From contig JABHYI010000015.1 in assembly GCA_018656255.1 (NCBI GenBank), positions 1 to 7,011 of the forward strand: a stretch of 7,011 nucleotides of DNA, in the 5' to 3' direction. Within the stretch, counting starts at the first letter, position 1. The number at the start of each line of letters is the position of its first letter. Positions 1 to 5,783 of the stretch are shown here, piece by piece. A program made the position numbers and the translations under genes. The notes below the pieces were generated by a model, which had not been told where the DNA came from, did no database searches, and was given only the letters and a program-made list of their open reading frames with translations. Origin of the DNA: Bacteroidota bacterium (GTDB lineage: Bacteria; Bacteroidota; Bacteroidia; Flavobacteriales; Flavobacteriaceae).

Positions 1-624
1 AACCTTCGTCATAGCATCTGTAAAAGAAGTGATTTTCTGTCCTCCTTTGTTAATGATATTTACCGTTTTGATCATTACATCGTCTAGGGGTTTATTGCTT
101 TGCGGTTGCACATCAACCAGGCCAATAGCGTCAACTATCTCAATACCTTCTACAACTTCACCAAAAACGGTGTGTTTACCGTTTAACCATGGTGTTTCTT
201 TAAGTGTCACAAAGAATTGGCTACCATTGGTGGCAGGGCCACTATTTGCCATAGATAAGATACCTTTTCTATCATGGACAAGCGCTGGTACAATTTCATC
301 AGGGAATTTATATCCAGGATTTCCAGAGCCTGTTCCTGTTGGATCTCCTCCTTGAATCATAAAATCTTTTATCACTCGATGAAATATAACACTGTCATAA
401 AACTTTTTTCCTTTGTGTTTGTCATCAACCATTTGGTTGGTTCCTTGTGCTAGTGATACAAAGTTGGCAACTGTAAGGGGGGTAGCCTCGTTGTATAGTT
501 TTGCAACAAAGGTTCCTTTGTTTGTTATAACTTCTGCATATACCCCGTTTGGAAGATCTGGATATTTGTTTTGGCATGACCCAATTGTCAATGCTAATAA
601 TAGTACTAATGAGATTCTTTTCAT
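1..624 (-). CDS. Cyclophilin-type peptidyl-prolyl cis-trans isomerase, predicted lipoprotein (partial, 3' end outside window)
   Basis: Reading the minus strand from the ATG at 624 gives 208 codons with no stop, so the gene continues beyond base 1. Residues 1-17 form a lipoprotein signal (MKRI, a hydrophobic stretch, then a lipobox ending IGSC at Cys17), so the product should be a lipid-anchored envelope protein. The cyclophilin domain starts near residue 27. Active-site motifs are all present: FHRVI (81-85, catalytic Arg83), FMIQGGDP (88-95), MANSGP followed by SQFFVT (125-140, with Gln136 and Phe138) and the substrate-pocket segment TPWLNGKHTVFGEV (144-157, Trp146, His151). These are the residues needed for isomerisation of Xaa-Pro bonds, so the enzyme is probably active. 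The domain is essentially complete by residue 190; what follows residue 208 cannot be seen. It lies 16 bases after gldI on the same strand, suggesting one transcript for two envelope folding factors. Family assignment is secure; client proteins are unknown. Confidence 0.95.
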   Translation of the reverse strand, partial: MKRISLVLLLALTIGSCQNKYPDLPNGVYAEVITNKGTFVAKLYNEATPLTVANFVSLAQGTNQMVDDKHKGKKFYDSVIFHRVIKDFMIQGGDPTGTGSGNPGYKFPDEIVPALVHDRKGILSMANSGPATNGSQFFVTLKETPWLNGKHTVFGEVVEGIEIVDAIGLVDVQPQSNKPLDDVMIKTVNIINKGGQKITSFTDAMTKV

Positions 625-640
625 GATAATTGAACTAAAT

Positions 641-1192
641 TTATTGATTTTGATTTATTGATAATAATGTAATATCACTGGTAATAGGTTCGTTGGTTCC
701 TAATTTTTTTTCAATGCCGTAGTAACCGTAGGCCTTGTATGATGGAAATATAAAAGTGGCTTTTTCTCCAGGGCTTAATAATTTTACGCCGTCTCTAATT
801 CCAGAAATTAAATCTTGGTTTGATTGATCTACTTTGTAGGTCTGAACTCCGTTTTCTAAAGCTGAAACTATAACATTTCCCTCTAAGTCTTTCACGTTGT
901 AGGTAAAAGTAATAAGATCTCCAATGGCAGGTTTTTGGTTTGATGTTGTACTACCTTTTTGAGTTAGGGTATACCAAAATCCACTTTCTGTTGCGATGTA
1001 TTCTCGCAGGCTGTCTTTTTTGATTAATGCTTGTATAATAGCCTTCTCTTGCTCGTATATTCGTTTGTTACGCGCAACAGAGGCCTCTATAAAACTTCCA
1101 GATGTTGTTTTAACAGGAGTTCTCGTTTGTGGGCTTTGGCAACTTGTTGTCAAAAAAATAAGCAAGGAATATACAATAAAAGTACGCATCAT
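641..1192 (-). CDS. gldI: GldI, gliding-motility-associated FKBP-type prolyl isomerase-like lipoprotein
   Basis: The 183-residue protein begins with a lipoprotein signal whose lipobox ends TTSC at Cys18, then has a charged, probably helical linker (about 40-65) and a C-terminal FKBP-like domain (about 85-180). Recognisable FKBP landmarks are GDLITFTY (91-98), LISGIRDGVKLLSPGEKATFIFP (split here as LISGIRDG 128-135 and SPGEKATFIFP 140-150) and KAYGYYG (153-159). GldI is required for gliding in Flavobacterium johnsoniae and is thought to help fold envelope parts of the motility and type IX secretion machinery; the same role is inferred here. By hand alignment with FKBP12, two pocket residues differ: Asp37 corresponds to Val109 and Trp59 to Ile132, while Tyr82 is kept as Tyr155, so catalytic activity is uncertain. 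Two ATGs stand in tandem (1192 and 1189); the first lies one base after the stop of the upstream DHH gene, implying translational coupling. Could also be called a generic FKBP lipoprotein if the organism does not glide. Confidence 0.9.
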   Translation of the reverse strand: MMRTFIVYSLLIFLTTSCQSPQTRTPVKTTSGSFIEASVARNKRIYEQEKAIIQALIKKDSLREYIATESGFWYTLTQKGSTTSNQKPAIGDLITFTYNVKDLEGNVIVSALENGVQTYKVDQSNQDLISGIRDGVKLLSPGEKATFIFPSYKAYGYYGIEKKLGTNEPITSDITLLSINQNQ

Positions 1193-1193
1193 A

Positions 1194-2204
1194 TTATAAT
1201 TGATCTTTGTAATTGGGTAATATACTAGTAAATTGAGTTACCGTATCTTTTAGAGATAACAGGCTTCTTCCTCCTGCAGCATTGGTATGTCCTCCACCAT
1301 TATAGTGAGTTCTTGAAAATTCATTTACAGAAAAATCACCTTTACTTCTAAGTGAAATCTTCACAATATTTTCTTGCTTATTTTCAATAAAAATAATAGC
1401 AAAAACGATACCCAATACAGATAGCGCATAATTTACAAAGCCTTCTGTATCGCCCTTTTTAAAATTATTGTCATCAAGTTCTTTTTGGGATATGGTAATA
1501 TAGGCAGTATGATACTTTTCAAGTACTACTAGATTGTCTAGGGCAACACCAAGCAGTTTTATCCTAGAACTAGAGTTGGTATCATATACGTTTTGATGGA
1601 TTTCAGCATTTTTGGCTCCATGTTCTATCAAAGAGGCTATTACTCTATGTGTGACGGCTGTAGTAGATGGAAACCTAAATGAGCCAGTATCTGTCATAAT
1701 GCCTGTGTACAAAAGGGTCGCAATTTGTGGAGTAATATGTTGTTGGCCTTCAAGAGCGGTAATAAAATGAAATATCATCTCACAGGTAGACCCCATGGTA
1801 GTGTCAGAGTAGGTTATAAGGGCGTAATTGTCAGGTTGTTGATGGTGATCTATCATCACAAAGGCAGCCTCGCTTTTCTCTAAGGTAGCTTGCATTTCTC
1901 CCACACGGCTCAAAGAATTAAAATCTAGGGTAAAGATTACATCAGCATTTTCAATAGCTAGAAGGGCTTGTGTGTTTTGTTTTTCAAAATTAAAAATAGT
2001 ATCGGTGCTTGGGAGCCATTTTAAAAAATCAGGGAAATCATTTGGCATTACAACTTGACTTTTTTGACCTATAGATTTTAAGTATAAATCTAAACCAAGG
2101 CAAGAGCCTACAGCATCGCCGTCTGGGTTTTTATGCCCAATAATTACACAATTTTTTGGTGCAGAAAGAAGTTCTTTTACTTGAGTAGTTAGAGCTGTGT
2201 TCAT
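1194..2204 (-). CDS. DHH/DHHA1-family phosphoesterase, NrnA-like (bifunctional oligoribonuclease / pAp phosphatase)
   Basis: This 336-residue protein has the two-domain layout of NrnA-type enzymes. The N-terminal DHH domain shows metal-binding motif I HKNPDGDAVGS (24-34; His24, Asp28, Asp30), Asp94 in DFNSLSR, the signature DHH at 119-121 and TGIMTDTGSFR (167-177; Asp172). The C-terminal DHHA1 domain ends in the substrate-binding GGGHTNAAGG (303-312). Length and motifs match enzymes that hydrolyse 2- to 5-nucleotide RNA fragments (nanoRNA), cyclic-dinucleotide breakdown products such as pGpG or pApA, and in some species 3'-phosphoadenosine 5'-phosphate; which substrate dominates here cannot be told from sequence. 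It is cytosolic (no signal peptide). It is the first gene of a run with gldI and the cyclophilin gene, and is divergent from ndk. A function in recycling short RNAs would fit a neighbour in nucleotide metabolism, but the linkage may be only positional. All catalytic residues are intact. Confidence 0.92.
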   Translation of the reverse strand: MNTALTTQVKELLSAPKNCVIIGHKNPDGDAVGSCLGLDLYLKSIGQKSQVVMPNDFPDFLKWLPSTDTIFNFEKQNTQALLAIENADVIFTLDFNSLSRVGEMQATLEKSEAAFVMIDHHQQPDNYALITYSDTTMGSTCEMIFHFITALEGQQHITPQIATLLYTGIMTDTGSFRFPSTTAVTHRVIASLIEHGAKNAEIHQNVYDTNSSSRIKLLGVALDNLVVLEKYHTAYITISQKELDDNNFKKGDTEGFVNYALSVLGIVFAIIFIENKQENIVKISLRSKGDFSVNEFSRTHYNGGGHTNAAGGRSLLSLKDTVTQFTSILPNYKDQL

Positions 2205-2388
2205 AGGCTACGAAGATACAATTAATAACAATATCTACTTCAGAAATTTTAAGAGTTCATTCGTTTTTAGTAGATAAATTGTAGGTTTTTCATTTTCCTT
2301 TATATTTGAATGAAATGTGTTTTCATTTTATTTTGTTATGTAAATCCTTTAGATAGGCCTTTTTGTGTTTCATTTCAGACAAAAAAAT

Positions 2389-2404
2389 GAGTTAAGTATA
2401 ACTC
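2389..2404. repeat. Short inverted repeat in the ndk upstream region
   Basis: Two perfect 6-base arms, GAGTTA and TAACTC, are separated by four bases. It lies about 70 bases upstream of the promoter box for ndk, a possible site for a dimeric regulator. The arms are short and AT-rich, so it may be chance; no regulator is identified. Confidence 0.25.
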
Positions 2405-2474
2405 CTGTAATTTTAAATAATTGTTAATAATGTTACTTTTTTGCTATTGTGTTTAAAATTGCAACATAAAAGTT

Positions 2475-2482
2475 TATTTTTG
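2475..2482 (+). promoter_or_regulatory. Bacteroidota-type promoter -7 box for ndk
   Basis: TATTTTTG matches the TAnnTTTG consensus of the primary sigma factor of Bacteroidota. It ends 19 bases before the ndk ATG, which would give a short untranslated leader. No TTG is found at the usual spacing for a -33 element (the nearest leave gaps of 13 and 25 bases), so the upstream half is weak or absent. The same octamer precedes the TPR gene at 4951-4958. Confidence 0.55.
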
Positions 2483-2501
2483 CACAAAATTTAATAAAAT
2501 T

Positions 2502-2921
2502 ATGAGAACAGACAGAACCTTTACAATGTTAAAGCCTGACAGTGTTGAAAAAGGAAACATTGGAGCTATTATAGACAAAATAAACGCAGCAGGTTTTAGA
2601 ATCGTTGCTATGAAATTAACCCACATGACTACGCAAGATGCGCAGGAATTCTACGCAGTACACAGCGAGCGTCCATTTTATGGAGAGTTGGTTGAGTACA
2701 TGACACGTGGTCCTGTTGTAGCAGCTATTTTAGAGAAAGATAATGCAGTTGCAGACTTTAGAACCTTAATTGGAGCCACCAATCCAGCAGATGCTGCTGA
2801 GGGTACCATCCGTAAGTTATATGCTGCCTCTATGGGAGAAAATGCTGTTCATGGAAGTGACAGTGATGAAAATGCTGCTATTGAAGGAGCCTTTCATTTC
2901 TCAGGTAGAGAGATGTTTTAG
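2502..2921 (+). CDS. ndk: Nucleoside-diphosphate kinase
   Basis: Ndk transfers the gamma phosphate from ATP to nucleoside diphosphates through a phosphohistidine, balancing NTP and dNTP pools in the cytosol. The 139-residue protein is of normal length and complete. It opens with [11 protein letters not shown] (5-15; Lys11 binds phosphate), has [14 protein letters not shown] (54-67), TRGPVV (68-73), the nucleotide-binding [14 protein letters not shown] (91-104, Arg104) and the active-site signature NAVHGSDS (115-122) with phosphorylated His117. The ending FHFSGREMF is characteristic of the family, with the usual Bacteroidota-type extension relative to compact proteobacterial forms. The ATG at 2502 is fixed by the promoter box just upstream and by the canonical N-terminus. 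It stands alone on its strand and ends at a strong terminator, so it is probably monocistronic. Confidence 0.98.
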   Translation: MRTDRTFTMLKPDSVEKGNIGAIIDKINAAGFRIVAMKLTHMTTQDAQEFYAVHSERPFYGELVEYMTRGPVVAAILEKDNAVADFRTLIGATNPADAAEGTIRKLYAASMGENAVHGSDSDENAAIEGAFHFSGREMF

Positions 2922-2942
2922 TACTAAAACATACCGTATTAC

Positions 2943-2978
2943 AAAAGCCGTTTATCTTTATGATAAACGGCTTTTTTT
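2943..2978. terminator. Bidirectional intrinsic terminator between ndk and the DciA-like gene
   Basis: A perfect 11-base-pair stem (AGCCGTTTATC at 2946-2956 with GATAAACGGCT at 2962-2972) closes a 5-base loop. It is followed on the plus strand by a run of seven T (2972-2978) and preceded by four A (2943-2946) that become a short U tract on the minus strand. It lies 22 bases after the ndk stop and 20 bases after the end of the minus-strand DUF721 gene, so it can end both convergent transcripts, more strongly for ndk. Confidence 0.93.
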
Positions 2979-2997
2979 AATTTAGTAACTATTAAAT

Positions 2998-3294
2998 TTA
3001 TCTAAGAACTACTTTGTCAATTAAGTTTTTCCCCAATTCCTCATTTAAAAGACGAATTATTTTTTCTCTTCCATAACTCAGTTCTTCTCTAAGCACTGAA
3101 GAGCTTAATTGCACATATAAAATATCTCTCTCCAAGATCACCTCTGTAGTATAATTAGCAACTCCTGGGCCCATGACCTTTAACCAAGCATTTTTAGCAT
3201 CTACTTTATCTAAGCCTTTTGCAAGTTTTCCTTTACCAATAAAAGCTTTTAGCACATCACCAATGGTAGCCTGTTCTGTGTTTCTTTTTGCCAT
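2998..3294 (-). CDS. dciA: DUF721 family protein, DciA-like replicative helicase loader
   Basis: The 98-residue product fits DUF721 (Pfam PF05258), the family of DciA, which recruits and loads the DnaB replicative helicase in bacteria that lack DnaC or DnaI loaders. Visible family traits are a basic N-terminus (MAKRN), a helix with ATIGDVLKAFIGKGKL (9-24), the central segment AWLKVMGPGVANYT (36-49) with its conserved tryptophan and glycines, then a beta strand and helix LYVQLSSSVLREELSY (59-74) and a hydrophobic C-terminal helix with RLLNEELG (81-88). This corresponds to the compact, KH-like core without the extra disordered tail present in some proteobacterial DciA proteins. It is the last gene of the recF cluster, 28 bases after the lipoprotein gene. 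Linkage to recF is common for this family and supports a replication role. Family membership is fairly sure; helicase loading is inferred by homology. Confidence 0.82.
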   Translation of the reverse strand: MAKRNTEQATIGDVLKAFIGKGKLAKGLDKVDAKNAWLKVMGPGVANYTTEVILERDILYVQLSSSVLREELSYGREKIIRLLNEELGKNLIDKVVLR

Positions 3295-3322
3295 GATTTA
3301 TAGTGGTATTTATTGATATTTA

Positions 3323-3745
3323 TTAAAAATTAAATTTCTCAAAACGCTTGTAAATATATTCTTTGCCTTGTTTGTTTACAATACGCAATTTCTCTTTGGT
3401 AGCATCCTTCACTTTCTCAACCCACATACTCTCTGGGTTTTGATACCTCAAGACCAGCTCACCTGATGATCCATCTATGGTAAAAGATTCTGTGGCACCA
3501 TTGTTTTTAAAACTACCATCTAATTGCGGGCTTACCTTGGTGCGTTTGCCGAAATTTCCATCTACAGTAATATAATCTACAGTAGTACTAATTTTGAATT
3601 CTTTTGTTTCTCCCTCCAGTGTGGTTACTTTTTTAATTTCCCAATAGCCAGAAAGATTTTCTTTAAGCTCTTTGGTGTTTTGCTGACAGCCAAAAAAGCT
3701 TGTGGATACAAACACTAACAAACCAATAAATAGATACTTTTTCAT
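3323..3745 (-). CDS. Small predicted lipoprotein, lipocalin-like
   Basis: The 140-residue protein starts with a lysine-led hydrophobic signal and a lipobox ending FFGC at Cys20, so it is probably a lipid-anchored envelope protein. The mature part begins NLSGYWEIKKV (about 29-39), the typical opening of the lipocalin-like domains common in Bacteroidota, and continues as alternating short strands with a conserved-looking tryptophan (Trp35) and a late SMWVEKVKDATKEKLRIV region, consistent with a small beta barrel. No enzyme motif is visible. It is located three bases after the recF stop and 28 bases before the DUF721 gene, so it is co-transcribed with replication and repair genes although its product is exported; this linkage recurs in flavobacteria but has no known explanation. 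Ligand and function are unknown. Confidence 0.8.
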   Translation of the reverse strand: MKKYLFIGLLVFVSTSFFGCQQNTKELKENLSGYWEIKKVTTLEGETKEFKISTTVDYITVDGNFGKRTKVSPQLDGSFKNNGATESFTIDGSSGELVLRYQNPESMWVEKVKDATKEKLRIVNKQGKEYIYKRFEKFNF

Positions 3746-3748
3746 CTT

Positions 3749-4828
3749 CTATAATTTAAAAAGCATATAGCTTTTGTGAATTTCTTTTACAACAGCTTCT
3801 GTTCTTTGGGCATGTGTGTCACTAATAAAAATTTGTCCAAAGCTGTCATCATGCACTAATTTTATTATTTGAGCAACACGCTGTTGGTCTAGTTTGTCAA
3901 AAATATCATCCAGAAGTAGGATAGGGGTGACTCCGTTTAATTTCTTTATAAAGTCAAACTGGGCTAATTTTAACGCAATTAAAAATGATTTTTGTTGGCC
4001 TTGAGAACCAAATTTTTTAATAGGGTGACCATCTATCTCAAAAATCAAATCATCTTTATGAATTCCAAAGCCAGTATACTGCATCATTTTATCTTTGGAG
4101 ATATTGTTTTTCAACAAACTTAGGAGTGTGGCGTCTTCTAGTTGGCTTTTGTATATAAGAGAAACTTCTTCTGCACTATTACTAATTACTTTATGGCGGG
4201 CCAAAAATATAGGTAAAAATTCTTCTAGAAATGCAGCTCTTTTTTCAAATATAACAGTACCATATTGTGTAAGTTGTTCATCATAAATATCTAGTGTGTC
4301 TTGATTGTGCGTCTGGTTTGCAGCAAAATATTTTAGCAAAGAATTACGCTGCAGGAGTACTTTGTTATAGTTAATTAAATGCTGCAGGTAGGATGGGTCT
4401 GCCTGAGAAATCACACCGTCTATAAATTTTCTTCTCGTGTCACTACCTTCCACAATTAAATCACGATCTGCGGGAGAAATCATTACAAGGGGCAGAAAAC
4501 CAATATGCTCACTAAATTTTTCATAGACTTTAGCGTTGCGTTTTAATATTTTTTTACTGCCACGTTTGGCACTCACGTTGATTTTTTCTGGTCTATCATT
4601 TTTTATATAACTCCCCTCAACAACAAAGAAATCTGTACCATGGCGCATATTTTGTCCCGTAATGGGATTAAAATAGCTCTTTCCGAAGGATAGGTGATAA
4701 ATAGCGTCTAATACGTTGGTTTTTCCTACTCCATTTTGCCCAACAAAGCAATTTATCTTTGCATCGAAGGAGAAAGACTGCGATTCAAAGTTTTTATAGT
4801 TAAGTAAAGAAAGTTGCTCTAATTGCAT
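3749..4828 (-). CDS. recF: DNA replication and repair protein RecF
   Basis: RecF is a cytosolic SMC/ABC-type ATPase that, with RecO and RecR, helps load RecA onto gapped single-stranded DNA. The 359-residue protein is full length. It shows the N-terminal [12 protein letters not shown] (3-14), Walker A GQNGVGKT (30-37), the RecF-specific segment [18 protein letters not shown] (113-130) followed by RRKFID, the ABC signature FGSQGQQKS (273-281), Walker [14 protein letters not shown] (302-314; Asp307, Asp308) with D-loop, and the switch histidine in SDTH (336-339). All ATPase residues are intact. It is the first gene of the minus-strand cluster with the lipoprotein (3-base gap) and the DciA-like gene. 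Unlike many bacteria there is no dnaA, dnaN or gyrB beside it in this window. I could not find a convincing promoter box in the 151 bases upstream. Confidence 0.97.
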   Translation of the reverse strand: MQLEQLSLLNYKNFESQSFSFDAKINCFVGQNGVGKTNVLDAIYHLSFGKSYFNPITGQNMRHGTDFFVVEGSYIKNDRPEKINVSAKRGSKKILKRNAKVYEKFSEHIGFLPLVMISPADRDLIVEGSDTRRKFIDGVISQADPSYLQHLINYNKVLLQRNSLLKYFAANQTHNQDTLDIYDEQLTQYGTVIFEKRAAFLEEFLPIFLARHKVISNSAEEVSLIYKSQLEDATLLSLLKNNISKDKMMQYTGFGIHKDDLIFEIDGHPIKKFGSQGQQKSFLIALKLAQFDFIKKLNGVTPILLLDDIFDKLDQQRVAQIIKLVHDDSFGQIFISDTHAQRTEAVVKEIHKSYMLFKL

Positions 4829-4950
4829 TGTAATATGATGTTTACAGACTATTTAACAGTAAAATAGGTGTGTATTTTGGACTTGTTTTTCCTTCTGCAA
4901 ATTATTGAAAAATAACAAATCTTTTAGCTTTTATATTCTGATAAAAATTT

Positions 4951-4958
4951 TATTTTTG
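4951..4958 (+). promoter_or_regulatory. Bacteroidota-type promoter -7 box for the TPR-ribH unit
   Basis: TATTTTTG matches TAnnTTTG and is identical to the box before ndk, at nearly the same distance from the start codon (21 bases here, 19 there). It lies inside what would be an N-terminal extension of the TPR gene if an upstream ATG at 4905 were used, so it argues for the start at 4980. No TTG at good -33 spacing was seen. Confidence 0.55.
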
Positions 4959-4979
4959 CGGTACACAAAAAATCAATCT

Positions 4980-5756
4980 ATGGCAACGTACAAAAAACGA
5001 GGCGGAAAAATAAAATCAAAGTCAGAAGCAGTTAATGATTCTGAGCTTTTAGAAGGAGAAAGTACAACAGCTGAGGTGTTTAATACCTTAGATGAAACCG
5101 CTAACAAAACTGAAGAGTGGGTTGAGAAAAACCAAAAAAGTATTTTAATAGCTGTAGGTGCTATTGCACTTACTGTATTGGCCTATTTAGGTTTTGTAAA
5201 TGTTATACAAGAACCTAAAGAGAAGGAGGCTATGAGTGAGATGTACCAAGCACAAGAGTACTTTGATCAGGCACTAACAGCGCCTGTTGCAAGTGATTCT
5301 TTATACAACCTTGCCCTTAATGGAGGAAATAGTAAATACGGTTTCTTAGACATCATAGAAAACTATAGTGGTACAAAAGCAGCCAACGTATCAAACTATT
5401 ATGCAGGAGTAGCTTATTTAAATGTTAATGACTACAAAAATGCTATTACATATCTTGACGCTTTTGCTAGCGATGATGCAATGCTAGGACCTTTAGCTAA
5501 AGGTGCTATCGCAGATGCTTTTGTACAATTAAACCAAATGGATAAAGCTCTTGAGTATTACCAAAGTGCTGCAAGTATGCAGGATAATGAGTTTACAACA
5601 CCTCGCTTTTTGTTAAAAGCAGGTATTGTGGCTTTAGAAACTGGAAATACTGTAAAAGCAGTAGCTCATTTTACAAGTATCACAGAATTATATCCTAAGG
5701 CTACCGAGGCTGTAAAAGCCAAAACGTATTTAAGCAAAGCAAAAGCAATGCAATAA
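4980..5756 (+). CDS. Membrane-anchored tetratricopeptide repeat protein (YfgM-like topology)
   Basis: Started at the ATG at 4980, the product is 258 residues. An in-frame ATG at 4905 would add 25 residues, but that segment is unlike the rest and overlaps the promoter box, so it is rejected. The N-terminus is strongly basic (MATYKKRGGKIKSKSE), followed by an acidic stretch, one transmembrane helix (about 54-76, from SILIAVGAIAL to GFVNVI), then a soluble domain with TPR-like helix pairs at about 137-162 (YYAGVAYLNVNDYKNAITYL), 171-200 (KGAIADAFVQLNQMDKALEYY) and 207-240. The positive-inside rule puts the repeats in the periplasm. This layout matches the TPR_21/YfgM group, of which E. coli YfgM assists secreted proteins at the Sec translocon; that role is only suggested here. 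It precedes ribH by 27 bases on the same strand and is probably co-transcribed with it. No catalytic motif is present. Confidence 0.85.
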   Translation: MATYKKRGGKIKSKSEAVNDSELLEGESTTAEVFNTLDETANKTEEWVEKNQKSILIAVGAIALTVLAYLGFVNVIQEPKEKEAMSEMYQAQEYFDQALTAPVASDSLYNLALNGGNSKYGFLDIIENYSGTKAANVSNYYAGVAYLNVNDYKNAITYLDAFASDDAMLGPLAKGAIADAFVQLNQMDKALEYYQSAASMQDNEFTTPRFLLKAGIVALETGNTVKAVAHFTSITELYPKATEAVKAKTYLSKAKAMQ

Positions 5757-5783
5757 ATTAATCTACTCTGGTGGATACACTAT

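Larger units (their letters stand above)
2205..2501. other. Divergent intergenic spacer between the DHH gene and ndk
   Basis: This 297-base stretch is very AT-rich and I found no coding potential in it. It must contain the start signals for both divergent units. The ndk side has a clear promoter -7-like box at 2475-2482. On the minus side the closest match before the DHH gene is TATCTTCG (2218-2211), one base off the consensus and only six bases from the ATG, so I do not call it. A small perfect inverted repeat, GAGTTA-AGTA-TAACTC, lies at 2389-2404. No RNA gene or riboswitch fold was recognised. Confidence 0.6.

Noticed and set aside
29..661. Plus-strand open frames at 29-355 and 413-661
   Set aside because: They are antisense to the cyclophilin gene, whose minus-strand frame is open over the full 624 bases and carries all active-site motifs. 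The translations look like no known protein.
996..1228. Plus-strand open frames at 996-1199 and 1031-1228
   Set aside because: Both are antisense shadows of gldI and the end of the DHH gene, without plausible protein features.
2211..2218. TATCTTCG on the minus strand as a promoter box for the DHH gene
   Set aside because: It has one mismatch to TAnnTTTG and sits six bases from the ATG, too close compared with the three better boxes.
2770..2985. Second plus-strand frame overlapping the end of ndk
   Set aside because: It overlaps the conserved C-terminal half of ndk in another frame and runs into the terminator hairpin.
3524..4286. Plus-strand open frames at 3524-3718 and 4095-4286
   Set aside because: They are antisense to the lipoprotein gene and to recF, which have strong family evidence.
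4849..4867. Inverted repeat CTATTT / AAATAG in the recF-TPR spacer
   Set aside because: Six AT-rich bases with a seven-base loop are expected by chance in such AT-rich sequence.
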